From: Actinophytocola sp036378875
GTDB taxonomy: Bacteria > Actinomycetota > Actinomycetes > Mycobacteriales > Pseudonocardiaceae
Reading direction: 5' to 3'
Length of the DNA: 64,000 bases
NCBI RefSeq assembly: GCF_036378875.1
Contig: NZ_DASUVO010000032.1
Location: 84,767-148,766 of the forward strand
Notes under the pieces: generated by a model
Told to the model about the DNA's origin: nothing
Seen by the model: the letters and a program-made list of their open reading frames with translations, nothing else
The model's database searches: none
In this document: in pieces, positions 8,537-16,780 of the stretch
How the letters are laid out: each line of letters begins with the position of its first letter
How positions within the stretch are numbered: the first letter of the stretch is position 1
Translations under genes and position numbers: made by a program

Positions 8537-8817
8537 CCGTGGGACAGCCGCGGATCGCGAAAGCAAATCCCGGAGGCCAGCCGGCTCCCCGGGGACGCCG
8601 TCACCCCTGTTGTCACGCTATCAACGGGCACCGACAGTTCCGACCGGTCGGGCGCGCGAGGTTGGGAGCGATGGAATGACCGTGGGCGACCGCGAATCGC
8701 GAAGGCAAATCCCGGAGGGCAGCCGGCTCCCCGGGGACGCCGTCACCCCTGTTGTCACGCTATCAACGGGCACCGACAGTTCCGGCCGGTCGGGCGCGCG
8801 AGGTTGGGAGCGGTGAT
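8533..8817 (+). repeat. 143-bp tandem direct duplication between fdhA and the diaphorase gene
   Basis: Unit 1 is 8533-8675 and unit 2 is 8676-8817; a third partial copy of the boundary (GGTTGGGAGCGG then ATGACA) forms the true start region of the next gene. A core of more than 60 bp is identical and overall identity is roughly nine in ten. Each unit opens with ATGACCGTGGG. Unit 1 ATG overlaps the fdhA stop (ATGA), its 48-codon frame ends in a TGA overlapping the unit 2 ATG, and that 46-codon frame stops 1 nt before the diaphorase ATG. An indel makes the two small peptides unrelated, so coding function is unlikely. CCCTGTTG/CAACGGG can form a hairpin. Confidence 0.85.
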
Positions 8818-10563
8818 ATGACACTGAGTCCCGAAAGGGCTGCTGGTGCCCGGGCCCGGTGGGTGCCGGGAGTCGAGGCGCGGGCGGGCAAGTTCCCCGG
8901 GCCGTCCCTCATCCCCGCGCTCAACGCGATCCAGGCCCGTCTTGGCTGGCTGCCCCGCGAGGAGTTGGAGGAGCTGGCCCGCGAGGTGCGTAGGCCGCGA
9001 TACGAGATCGAGGGCATTGTCTCGTTCTATCCGCACTTCCGCACCACGCCGCCGCCCAAGGTCGCCTTGCACGTGTGCCACGACCTGTCGTGCTGGCTGC
9101 GTGGCGGGGAGGACCGGATCGCCGAGGTCAAACGGCAGTACGGCGAGGACACCGATGTCGAGCTTGTCGAGGTGTCCTGTCTGGGCCGCTGCGAGGTGGC
9201 CCCGGCCGTGGACGTCAACGAGCACCCGGCCCCGGCGTCCGAAGTGGACACGTTGGTCGCCGCGGCCCGTGGGGACGGGGTGGCCGAGGCTGTTGCCGCT
9301 TCCCGCGCCGAGCCGTGGCCCAACGACCCGTACCCGAGGGGGTCGGAGCGGTACGCGTCGCTGCGGGCACTGCTCGCCGGCGAGCTGAGCGCGTCGGAGG
9401 TCGTGTCGACGCTCTCCGAGTCCGGGCTGCGGGGGATGGGTGGTGCCGGGTTCCCCACCGGCAAGAAGTGGGAGCTGGTCGCGGGCGCCGACGACCCGGT
9501 CAAGTACGCGATCTGCAACGCGGACGAGTCCGAGCCCGGCACGTTCAAGGACCGCCAGATTCTCGCCGACCAGCCACACCTCGTCCTGGAAGGCCTGCTG
9601 CTCGGCATGGCCGTGGTGGGCGCCGAGCAGGGCTGGGTGTTCATCCGCCACGAGTACGGGCCCGAGGAACGCGTGCTGCGCGCGGAGATCGACGCCCTCC
9701 GCGCGGCCGGCGTCATCGGGCCGGACGCCTGCGGCAGCGGGCGACGGCTCGAACTGGAGATCTTCGTCTCGCCCGGCGGCTACATCCTCGGTGAGGAGAC
9801 CGCGCTGCTGGAGTGCATGGAGGGGCACCGCGGCGAACCGCGCAACAAACCGCCGTTCCCCGGCAACTACGGCCTGCACGGCCGGCCGACGCTGATCAAC
9901 TCGGTGGAGACGTTCGCCGACGTGCCGGTGATCCTGCAACGCGGCGCCGAGTGGTGGGGCGCCCAGGGGTTGGGGGACTCGGTCGGCTGGAAGTTCTTCG
10001 CCGTGTCCGGGCACGTCGCGAACCCCGGCGTGTACTGCGTGCCCATGGGCACCACCGTCCGCGCGCTCATCGACCTCGCCGGCGGGGTCGAGGGCGGCGC
10101 GTCGGTGGGCGCGGTGCAGCCCGGTGGCGCGTCGTCGAACTTCATCGGCCCCGACCAACTGGACCTCGAACTCGACTTCGGCACGCTCGCCAAGGCCGGC
10201 ACCATGCTCGGCTCCGGCGCGCTCGTCGTGATGGCCGAGGGCACCGACCTGCTGGCGGCCGCGACCAACGTGCTCCGCTTCTTCCGCAACGAGTCCTGCG
10301 GCAAGTGCGTGCCCTGCCGGGTGGGGTCCACCAAGGCGCACACGCTGTTACGCGAGCAGCTGGACACGGGTTCCTCCACGCTCGACGACACCCAGCGCAC
10401 GCAGGTCCTGCGACTGGAGGAAGCGATGCGCAAGACGTCGATCTGTGGGCTCGGGCAGGTCGCGCTCGGCCCCGTGGTGTCGGTCCTCGGCCTGGACAAG
10501 GGCGGCGCCGCGGCCCGGCCGCAACCGCGCCCCGACGGTGACAAGGAGCAACCGAATCGTTGA
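8818..10563 (+). CDS. fdhB: NuoE-NuoF fusion: NADH-binding diaphorase (beta/gamma) subunit of the formate dehydrogenase-type complex
   Basis: 581 residues. The N-terminal ~150 residues are a thioredoxin-like [2Fe-2S] domain as in NuoE (Cys87 and Cys92 in CHDLSC, Cys121 and Cys125 in SCLGRC). The rest is NuoF-like: GMGGAGFPTGKKWE near 207 (NADH site), ICNADESEPGTFKDR (FMN site) and the [4Fe-4S] ligands Cys494, 497, 500 (SCGKCVPC) and 543. It should pass electrons between the alpha subunit and NAD. FdsG and FdsB are separate genes in proteobacteria; here they are one protein. The ATG at 8818 follows GGGAG and sits just after the tandem duplication. Confidence 0.9.
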   Translation: MTLSPERAAGARARWVPGVEARAGKFPGPSLIPALNAIQARLGWLPREELEELAREVRRPRYEIEGIVSFYPHFRTTPPPKVALHVCHDLSCWLRGGEDRIAEVKRQYGEDTDVELVEVSCLGRCEVAPAVDVNEHPAPASEVDTLVAAARGDGVAEAVAASRAEPWPNDPYPRGSERYASLRALLAGELSASEVVSTLSESGLRGMGGAGFPTGKKWELVAGADDPVKYAICNADESEPGTFKDRQILADQPHLVLEGLLLGMAVVGAEQGWVFIRHEYGPEERVLRAEIDALRAAGVIGPDACGSGRRLELEIFVSPGGYILGEETALLECMEGHRGEPRNKPPFPGNYGLHGRPTLINSVETFADVPVILQRGAEWWGAQGLGDSVGWKFFAVSGHVANPGVYCVPMGTTVRALIDLAGGVEGGASVGAVQPGGASSNFIGPDQLDLELDFGTLAKAGTMLGSGALVVMAEGTDLLAAATNVLRFFRNESCGKCVPCRVGSTKAHTLLREQLDTGSSTLDDTQRTQVLRLEEAMRKTSICGLGQVALGPVVSVLGLDKGGAAARPQPRPDGDKEQPNR

Positions 10564-11780
10564 CCGGCCGGGAGTTCTTCACCGCCCGCACCGTCGCCGA
10601 GGCCCTTGCGGGTTTCCGTCCTGACCACCGGACGCCGGTGGAGCACGTGCCGCTCGCCGACGCGCTGCACCGGGTCCCCGCCGCCGCCGTGGCCTCCCCG
10701 GCACCGCTGCCGGGCTTTGTGAAATCCACTGTGGACGGATACGCGGTGCGGGCCGCCGACACCTACGGCGCGTCCGACGGCCTGCCGTCCTATCTGGACC
10801 TTCTTGGCGCGGTGTCGATGGGTGCGGCGCCGGACGTCGCGGTCCGGGCCGGCGGGTGCGTCGCGATGCCGACCGGGGGAGTACTGCCTGACGGCGCGGA
10901 CGCCGTGGTGATGGTCGAGTACACCGCCGAGACCATGCCCGGCACCATCGAGATCACGCGGCCGGTCGCACCCGGCAGCGGACTCGTCCGGGCCGACGAG
11001 GACGTGACCGCCGGTGCGCCGCTCGTGCCAGCCGGTCGCCCGCTGCGCGCGCCCGATCTCGGGTTGCTGGCCGCCGCCGGCGTCACGACGGTGGCCGTGC
11101 ACGCCCGGCCGCGCGTCGTGATCATCTCCACCGGCGACGAGGTCGTCCCACCATCCACAGTGGAGCTTTTACCCGGGCAGGTGCGGGACGCGACCGCCTC
11201 GGCGTTGGCCGGCCTGGTCACCGACGCAGGCGGCGAGCCGGTCGTCGCCGGCATCGTCAGCGACGAACCGGGTGTGTTGAAGGACAAGCTCGCCGAGGTG
11301 CTGCCCACCGCCGACCTCGTGGTCGTCTCGGCCGGCTCGTCGGTCGGCGCTCGCGACGAGACCGCCGGTGCGGTCGCCGCGGTCGGATCGGTGTGGTGCC
11401 ACGGCCTCGCCATCAAGCCGGGCAAGCCGACGCTTCTCGCGGACTGCGGCGGCATCCCGTTGATCGGCTTGCCAGGCAACCCGCTGTCCGCGCTGGTCGT
11501 GTTCGGCCAGGTCGGAATTCCGTTGCTGTGGCGGCTGTCCGGCTGCGAGCACCCGCCGCCAGCACCGAGCACCCTGGCCCGGCTGTCCCGGGACCTGGCC
11601 TCGGCCACCGGCCGGCTCGACGTGGTCCAGGTCCAGCTGCGGGACGGCGTGGCCGAGCCGGTGTTCGGTCCGTCCGCGCTGCTGTCCGTGCTCACCCGCG
11701 CCGACGGCTACCTGGTCGTGCCCGAACCGGCGACCGGGCTCGACGCCGGCACCGAGGTCGAGGTGACGCTGTACCGATGA
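10560..11780 (+). CDS. moeA: Molybdopterin molybdotransferase MoeA
   Basis: 406 residues with the MoeA layout: FVKSTVDGYAVRAADT, PTGGVLPDGADAVVMVE, the MPT-binding ISTGDEVV and the MogA-like core with VSAGSSVGARDET and GLPGNPLSAL. MoeA inserts molybdate (or tungstate in some paralogues) into adenylated molybdopterin. The start is a TTG whose TGA overlap with the preceding stop (TTGA) mimics the usual ATGA coupling; AAGGAG lies ~11 nt upstream. Its place behind the redox subunits suggests it serves them. Confidence 0.9.
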   Translation: MTGREFFTARTVAEALAGFRPDHRTPVEHVPLADALHRVPAAAVASPAPLPGFVKSTVDGYAVRAADTYGASDGLPSYLDLLGAVSMGAAPDVAVRAGGCVAMPTGGVLPDGADAVVMVEYTAETMPGTIEITRPVAPGSGLVRADEDVTAGAPLVPAGRPLRAPDLGLLAAAGVTTVAVHARPRVVIISTGDEVVPPSTVELLPGQVRDATASALAGLVTDAGGEPVVAGIVSDEPGVLKDKLAEVLPTADLVVVSAGSSVGARDETAGAVAAVGSVWCHGLAIKPGKPTLLADCGGIPLIGLPGNPLSALVVFGQVGIPLLWRLSGCEHPPPAPSTLARLSRDLASATGRLDVVQVQLRDGVAEPVFGPSALLSVLTRADGYLVVPEPATGLDAGTEVEVTLYR

Positions 11781-13675
11781 ACAGCCCTTTCTTGTCCGAC
11801 GTCCCCGCCGCGGCGGCCCACACCGCCTGGCGCGAGGCGCGCGCGGCGGCCGGCTGCCCGCCACGCGTGGACGTCGTGCGGGTGCCGGTGGGCCAGGCGG
11901 TCGGCCGGGTGACCGCCGAACCCGTTTGGGCGCGCCGGTCCTCGCCCGCGTTCGACTCCGCCGGCATGGACGGGATCGCGGTCCGTGCCGCCGACACGGT
12001 GGGCGCCGCCGAGACCACGCCCGTGCTGCTCACCGACTTCGAGGTCGTGGACACGGGCGACCCGATGCCCGCCGGCTACGACGCGGTGGTCATGCGCGAG
12101 CACGTCCACCGCGTCGGTGAGGCGGCCGAGATCCGTGCCGCCGTCCCGCCGTACCAGCATGTCCGGTCCATCGGCGAGGACATCAGCGCCGCCGAGCTGC
12201 TGCTCCCGGAAGGGCACCGCCTCCGACCGGTCGACGTCGCCGCCAGCGCGGCGGCCGGCGTGGTCGAACTGGCGGTGCGCCGGCCCCCGGTCGTGGCGGT
12301 CATCCCGACCGGCGACGAGATCCGCCCCATCGGCGCGTCCCTCGCCCCGGGCGACATCCTGGACACCAACTCGTTGATGCTCGCCGCGCAGGCCCGCGAG
12401 GTGGGTTGCGAGGCCCGCGTCACCGACATCGTGCGCGACGACCCGGACGCCATCACCGCCGCGCTGCGTGCCGCGGCCGCCGGCGCCGACCTCGTCCTGC
12501 TGATCGCGGGCTCCAGCGCGGGCCGCGACGACTACACCGCACGCGTGGTCGCCGGCGCCGGCACACTCGCCGTGCACGGCGTGGCCGTCCGCCCCGGCCA
12601 CCCCGTGGTGCTCGGCGCGGTCGACGCCACGCCGGTGATCGGCGTGCCCGGCTACCCGGTGTCCGCGGCGCTCACGTTCGACATCTTCGCCGCGCCGCTG
12701 CTCGCGGAGCTGGAAGGCGCGGCGCCGAGGGAACGTCCGTCGACCACGGCACACCTGGCACGCAAACTTCCTTCCGCCATCGGCATGGACGACTGGGTCC
12801 GGGTACGCCTCGGCCGGGTGCGTGATCGAGTCGTCGCGACGCCGTTGCCGCGAGGAGCGGGTGTGCTGACGTCCCTGGTGCGTGCGGACGGGCTGCTGAT
12901 CGTGCCGTCCGGAGTGGAGGGACACCACGCCGGTGCGGAGGTGCGGGTCGAACTGCTGCGTGGCCTTGGCGAGATCGACCGCACGATCGTCGCGATCGGC
13001 TCCCACGACCTCGTGCTCGACCTCGCCGCGTCGGCGTTGCGGGCCGACGACCCGCTCATCACCCTGGCCTCGTCGAACGTCGGTTCACTGGGCGGGCTGG
13101 TCGCGCTTCGGGACGGTCTGTGCCACATCGCCGGTTCACACCTGCTCGACCCGGCGACCGGCGAGTACACGCTGCCCTACGTCGACAAGCTGCTCGGCCC
13201 CGACATCGCCGTGATCCGCCTCGTCCACCGCGACCAGGGCCTGATCGTCGCCCCCGGCAACCCGCTGGAACTGGCGAAGATCGACGACCTCACCCGCCCC
13301 GGCCTGCGGTACGTGAACCGCCAACGCGGCGCCGGCACCCGCGTACTCCTCGACCACGAACTCGCCCGCCGCGGCATCGACCCCGCCGACGTCCCCGGCT
13401 ACACGCGTGAGGAGCACACCCACCTCGCGGTGGCCGCCGCCGTCGCGGCCGGCCGAGCGGACACCGGGATGGGGATCCTGGCGGCCGCCCGCGCCTTCGG
13501 CCTCGACTTCGTCCCTGTCACACAAGAGCCCTACGACCTCGTGCTGCGAACAAACGACCTCACCGACGACCGCCTAACACCACTGTGGACACTGCTCGGC
13601 AGGCAGCGTTTCCGTGAGCAGGTCGAGGCCCTGGGCGGCTATTCGTGCGTGGAGACCGGCAGGCGGATCCGGTGA
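11777..13675 (+). CDS. MoeA-like molybdotransferase fused to a C-terminal periplasmic-binding-like domain
   Basis: 632 residues beginning at an ATG that overlaps the previous stop (ATGA). Residues 1-~400 repeat the MoeA fold (SAGMDGIAVRAADT, IPTGDEIRPIG, IAGSSAGRDDYTA, GVPGYPVSAALTFD). From ~404 (IVAIGSHDLVLDLAASAL) a type-2 periplasmic-binding-like domain follows, with NRQRGAGTRVLLDHEL and ADTGMGILAAARAFGLDF, as in the MoeA-PBP proteins of archaea and clostridia. It lacks a signal peptide, so the domain probably senses or holds a ligand (perhaps an oxyanion or cofactor intermediate) in the cytoplasm. A second MoeA next to an AOR is compatible with metal-specific insertion. Its stop abuts the convergent fucosidase stop. 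Confidence 0.85.
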   Translation: MNSPFLSDVPAAAAHTAWREARAAAGCPPRVDVVRVPVGQAVGRVTAEPVWARRSSPAFDSAGMDGIAVRAADTVGAAETTPVLLTDFEVVDTGDPMPAGYDAVVMREHVHRVGEAAEIRAAVPPYQHVRSIGEDISAAELLLPEGHRLRPVDVAASAAAGVVELAVRRPPVVAVIPTGDEIRPIGASLAPGDILDTNSLMLAAQAREVGCEARVTDIVRDDPDAITAALRAAAAGADLVLLIAGSSAGRDDYTARVVAGAGTLAVHGVAVRPGHPVVLGAVDATPVIGVPGYPVSAALTFDIFAAPLLAELEGAAPRERPSTTAHLARKLPSAIGMDDWVRVRLGRVRDRVVATPLPRGAGVLTSLVRADGLLIVPSGVEGHHAGAEVRVELLRGLGEIDRTIVAIGSHDLVLDLAASALRADDPLITLASSNVGSLGGLVALRDGLCHIAGSHLLDPATGEYTLPYVDKLLGPDIAVIRLVHRDQGLIVAPGNPLELAKIDDLTRPGLRYVNRQRGAGTRVLLDHELARRGIDPADVPGYTREEHTHLAVAAAVAAGRADTGMGILAAARAFGLDFVPVTQEPYDLVLRTNDLTDDRLTPLWTLLGRQRFREQVEALGGYSCVETGRRIR

Positions 13676-15514
13676 TCAGCCGGCTGGGTAGAGCTGAGCG
13701 GTCGGGATCACCTGTTGTGGCGTGTTGGGGCTGGACCACAGCAGCTTCGCCGCGGCCTCGTTGGACTCCTTCTTGACGTCCATCCGGATCTTGTAGCGCT
13801 GTCCGGCGACGAGGGGGAGTGACACCGAGTGGATCACCGGGCCGTGTTCGACCCAGTCGTCGATCACCAGCCGGTCGTTGATCCAGAGCCGAACCGTGTT
13901 GGAGGTGAGGGTGCTGAGCTGGTAGGTCTCGGTGTTCCGGGGTTCGAGGAACCCGGTGAAACGAGCGGCGAAACCGGAGCTGAGGATCTTCGGATCCGGT
14001 GACCCGGTGTACTTCCAGTTGAAGTTGACCTGCGGCACGACGCGGCTGACCGTCGGGGTGCCGCCGCCGTTGCGGTTGGCGAAGAACCCGGCGGTGAGCC
14101 CGGTGCCGGTGCCGGGTGGCGCCGCCGCGGGCGGGGTCACGTCGATCGCGACGACCGTGGCCACCGGGTTCGTCGGGCCGCCGGTCGGCGTGATCGTCAC
14201 CGTGTCGCCGCTGCGGGTGACGCCGACCGGCGCGTCGCTGCCGAGCACCCGGGCGCCGGTGATCTCGAAGGGGGACAAGGCATTCAGGGTCAGCGAGCCA
14301 CCCGCGCCCGGCCACTGGTACACCGAGGCGTACAGCGTGTCGCCGCGCCGGCTGACCGCGCCCCACGCCGGTTCGGCCACCACGCCGGCCGTGCCCGCGC
14401 CGTACACCGCGTCGCCCTGGCCGTTCTGGCGCAGCCAGTCGCCCATGGCGCGCAATCGGTCCGTTGCCTCGGTCGGGATGCGACCACGGGCGTCCGGTCC
14501 GACGTTGAGCAGGTAGTTGCCGCTGCGGCTGGCGATCGAGATCAGGTTGCGGGTCAGGTCGGTCGGCGACTTCCACCGGTTGTCCCACACGGCGTGGCCC
14601 CAGGAGCCGTTGATCGTCATGCAGGACTCCCACAGCTGCCCGGTGACCGGCGTCGTCGGGATGGTCTGCTCTGGTGTGCCGGTGTCGCCGTCGGCGAGGC
14701 GGCGTTTGCCGACCCGGTTGTTGACCACGATGTTCGGGTCGAGCGTGCGGACGTAGGCCTCGAGTCCCTCGCCGTCCTGGGTCTGCCACGGGTTGTTGGG
14801 GCGGTCGGTGCTCCACTCGCCGTCGAACCAGAACACCGAGGGGTCGTACCGGTCGACGAGTTCCTTGAGCTGGGCGTACATCCGCTTCTTGTAGCGGGGG
14901 AAGGTCGCGGGGTCGGCGAAGTCCGGGTCGTGCCAGTCCCAGATCGAGTAGTAGAAGCCGAGCTTGATGCCGTGCCGCTCGGTCGCCGCCTTGAGCTCGG
15001 CGAAGATGTCGCGGCGCTTGTCGAACGACGAGTGGTCGCGCAGGTTCCACCGGTTGACCCTGGTGGGCCACAACGCATAGCCGTCGTGGTGCTTCGACGT
15101 GATCACGATGTACTTCTGGCCTGCGTCCTTCGCCGCGCGGGCGATCGCGTCGGCGTCGAAGTCGGCCGGGTTGAACCGTTTCGCGATCCGCTCGTACTCG
15201 TCGTCCGGGATCGCGCAGTCGCGCTTGATCCACTCCGCGTCCTGGCAGACCGTGCCGTCCGGACGGGCGTACTCGCCGCCGAGGTGGGAGTACACGCCGA
15301 AGTGGATGAACATGCCGAAACGATCTTCCCGCCACCACTGTGTCCTGGTCGCGGTGAAGGGGTCGTCGATCGCGTGGTTGGTCCCTGGCCCGGCGGCGGG
15401 CCGGGGGAGATCGTCGGTCGCGGGTGCGGCGCCGGAGGGACCGGGTACGCCGCCTGCGAGTACGGCGGCCGTGGCCGCGGCGAGCAGGGCACTCCCGATG
15501 GAGCGACGGAACAT
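13676..15514 (-). CDS. Secreted GH29 alpha-L-fucosidase with C-terminal PA14 domain
   Basis: 612 residues. A signal peptide occupies ~1-30 (RRS then a hydrophobic stretch and GAAPA). The GH29 barrel includes GMFIHFGVYS, KHHDGYALW (142 on) and VFWFDGEW with nucleophile candidate Asp231. A beta-sandwich follows, then a PA14 domain from ~470 (TGLTAGFFANRN ... FTGFLEPRNTETYQLS ... WINDRLVIDDWVEHG), usually a carbohydrate-binding module. GGAGG lies 4 nt before the ATG. It should release fucose from extracellular glycans. The palindrome at 15566-15578 lies ~50 bp upstream. Confidence 0.92.
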   Translation of the reverse strand: MFRRSIGSALLAAATAAVLAGGVPGPSGAAPATDDLPRPAAGPGTNHAIDDPFTATRTQWWREDRFGMFIHFGVYSHLGGEYARPDGTVCQDAEWIKRDCAIPDDEYERIAKRFNPADFDADAIARAAKDAGQKYIVITSKHHDGYALWPTRVNRWNLRDHSSFDKRRDIFAELKAATERHGIKLGFYYSIWDWHDPDFADPATFPRYKKRMYAQLKELVDRYDPSVFWFDGEWSTDRPNNPWQTQDGEGLEAYVRTLDPNIVVNNRVGKRRLADGDTGTPEQTIPTTPVTGQLWESCMTINGSWGHAVWDNRWKSPTDLTRNLISIASRSGNYLLNVGPDARGRIPTEATDRLRAMGDWLRQNGQGDAVYGAGTAGVVAEPAWGAVSRRGDTLYASVYQWPGAGGSLTLNALSPFEITGARVLGSDAPVGVTRSGDTVTITPTGGPTNPVATVVAIDVTPPAAAPPGTGTGLTAGFFANRNGGGTPTVSRVVPQVNFNWKYTGSPDPKILSSGFAARFTGFLEPRNTETYQLSTLTSNTVRLWINDRLVIDDWVEHGPVIHSVSLPLVAGQRYKIRMDVKKESNEAAAKLLWSSPNTPQQVIPTAQLYPAG

Positions 15515-15565
15515 GACACCTCCACTACGAGGGGTCGACAGTCACTCACCCACCGTAAAGGCTCA

Positions 15566-15578
15566 TACATCCGATGTA
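15566..15578. promoter_or_regulatory. Perfect palindrome upstream of the fucosidase gene (candidate operator)
   Basis: TACATC-C-GATGTA is a 13-bp inverted repeat 52 bp upstream of the fucosidase start. A related but imperfect word, TTCATCGGATGGAT, lies near 15630. The spacing and symmetry suit a sugar-responsive regulator of LacI or GntR type, but no such gene is adjacent. Confidence 0.45.
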
Positions 15579-15646
15579 AACAGCGAGACAGGCGGAAAGG
15601 TCTTGGCCTGGCGAGGAACGATGCCTTGATTCATCGGATGGATATG

Positions 15647-16084
15647 TCAGCGGTAGGGGTCGGTGATCTCGCGGAGGCGGGTCAGGGCGTCGCGGAGTTG
15701 GGTCATCCGCCGAGGGCCGAGATGTGCGGTCCACTCGGCCTCGATCTCCTCGATCACCTTGGCGCCGAGAGGGACGGCGGTGGCCGCGCGATCGGTGAGG
15801 CGGACCAGGCGGGCGCGAGCGTCGGTGGGGTCCGGGACCCGTTCCACGTAACCGGCCCGTTCCAGCTGGTCGACCAGGAAGCCGGCGGTCTGCTTGGTCA
15901 CCTGCGCCGACGCGGCCAGTGCTGTCAGGCGGCTGCCGGCCGGGTCGATGCGTTGCAGCAGTTTGGCCTGGGCGAGGGTGAGGTCGTCGAAGCCCGCGTC
16001 GGCGATCGCCTGGAACACCCTGCTCTCCAGCGAGCGGTACGGGATGAACAGCAGCAGACCGATGTTGAGCTCGTCGTCGGGCAT
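15647..16084 (-). CDS. MarR-family transcriptional regulator
   Basis: 145 residues with the MarR winged helix: DDLTLAQAKLLQRI, recognition helix VTKQTAGFLVDQLERAGYV and wing VPDPTDARARLVRLTDRG-like segment. The ATG at 16084 follows CGGAG. It is divergent from the maleylpyruvate-isomerase-type gene at 16160, and three copies of a TTAGTCAG/TCTGATTAA half-site lie in the 75-bp gap, so it very likely represses that gene and itself. The ligand is unknown. Confidence 0.88.
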   Translation of the reverse strand: MPDDELNIGLLLFIPYRSLESRVFQAIADAGFDDLTLAQAKLLQRIDPAGSRLTALAASAQVTKQTAGFLVDQLERAGYVERVPDPTDARARLVRLTDRAATAVPLGAKVIEEIEAEWTAHLGPRRMTQLRDALTRLREITDPYR

Positions 16085-16093
16085 GGCACTCCG

Positions 16094-16128
16094 TTGACTT
16101 AGTCAGATTCTCTGATTAAATTAGTCAG
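16094..16128. promoter_or_regulatory. Divergent promoter with MarR operator (three half-sites)
   Basis: TTAGTCAGA-TTC-TCTGATTAA (16099-16119) is a 21-bp inverted repeat with one mismatched pair, followed at once by another TTAGTCAG (16121-16128). For the plus-strand gene, TTGACT (16094-16099) and TAAATT (16117-16122) form a -35/-10 pair with a 17-bp spacer. The operator covers both boxes, so bound MarR would block RNA polymerase. Confidence 0.6.
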
Positions 16129-16159
16129 TCGATCGTACCAAATCCACCGGAGGCGTTTC

Positions 16160-16780
16160 GTGGACCGTGCGGCGATGTGGCAGGCGTTGGACAGTGAGCG
16201 GACGGCGACGGCCGGTCTGCTGGAGTCGCTCACGCCGGCGGAGTGGGAGCACGCTTCGCTGTGCGCGGGTTGGCGGGTTCGGGAGGTCGCCGCGCACCTC
16301 ACGCTCGGGCCCGAGATGGGGATCGGCGGGGCGATCGTCGAGTTCGCGCGTGCTCGCGGCAGCTTCAACCGGGTGGTGGACAACACGTCCCGCCGCAAGG
16401 CGACCGTGCCGACCGAACAGCTCGTTGCCGATCTGCGTCGGCACGTCGGGTCCCGGCGGCTGGCGCCCGGGCAGACGCTCGCCGACGCGTTGATGGACGT
16501 TCAGGTGCACACACAGGACATCGCCGTGCCGCTGGGGCGCGACCATCCGATGGCGCTCGACGCGGCGCTGGCATCGGCTGACCACCTGTGGGGGATGTGG
16601 TTCCCGTTCCGGCCACGCAGGCGGTTGCGCGGGTTCCGGCTCACGGCGACCGACGTCGACTGGTCGGTCGGCGACGGCGCGGAGATCAGCGGGCCGATCG
16701 CGGCGCTGCTGCCGCTACTGGCCGGCCGTACCGCGACACTGTCCAAACTGACCGGTGCCGGAGTGACAGCACTGTCATGA
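16160..16780 (+). CDS. Maleylpyruvate isomerase-family (DinB-like, TIGR03083) protein
   Basis: 206 residues; GTG start with GGAGG 7 nt upstream. The N-terminal four-helix metal-binding domain shows LTPAEWEHASLCAGWRVREVAAHL, typical of mycothiol-dependent maleylpyruvate isomerase relatives, with histidines (HLTLG, VHTQDIAVPLG) placed as in metal-dependent members. The family includes mycothiol transferases and many uncharacterised detoxification proteins. Regulation by the divergent MarR protein fits a detoxification role. It overlaps the convergent ABC remnant by 6 nt. Confidence 0.75.
   Translation: MDRAAMWQALDSERTATAGLLESLTPAEWEHASLCAGWRVREVAAHLTLGPEMGIGGAIVEFARARGSFNRVVDNTSRRKATVPTEQLVADLRRHVGSRRLAPGQTLADALMDVQVHTQDIAVPLGRDHPMALDAALASADHLWGMWFPFRPRRRLRGFRLTATDVDWSVGDGAEISGPIAALLPLLAGRTATLSKLTGAGVTALS

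Noticed and set aside
8533..8816. Two small genes of 48 and 46 codons between fdhA and fdhB
   Set aside because: They arise from the tandem repeat and their peptides are unrelated despite near-identical DNA, so selection for protein is not supported. They are reported as a repeat.
8533..8817. A Moco, c-di-AMP or cobalamin riboswitch in the fdh gap
   Set aside because: I could not match conserved cores of these classes; only generic hairpins are visible and the sequence is a duplication inside an operon.
13560..15338. A 592-codon minus-strand frame overlapping the fucosidase
   Set aside because: It is an alternate frame of the fucosidase, without a fold or motif, and extends into the convergent MoeA-PBP gene.
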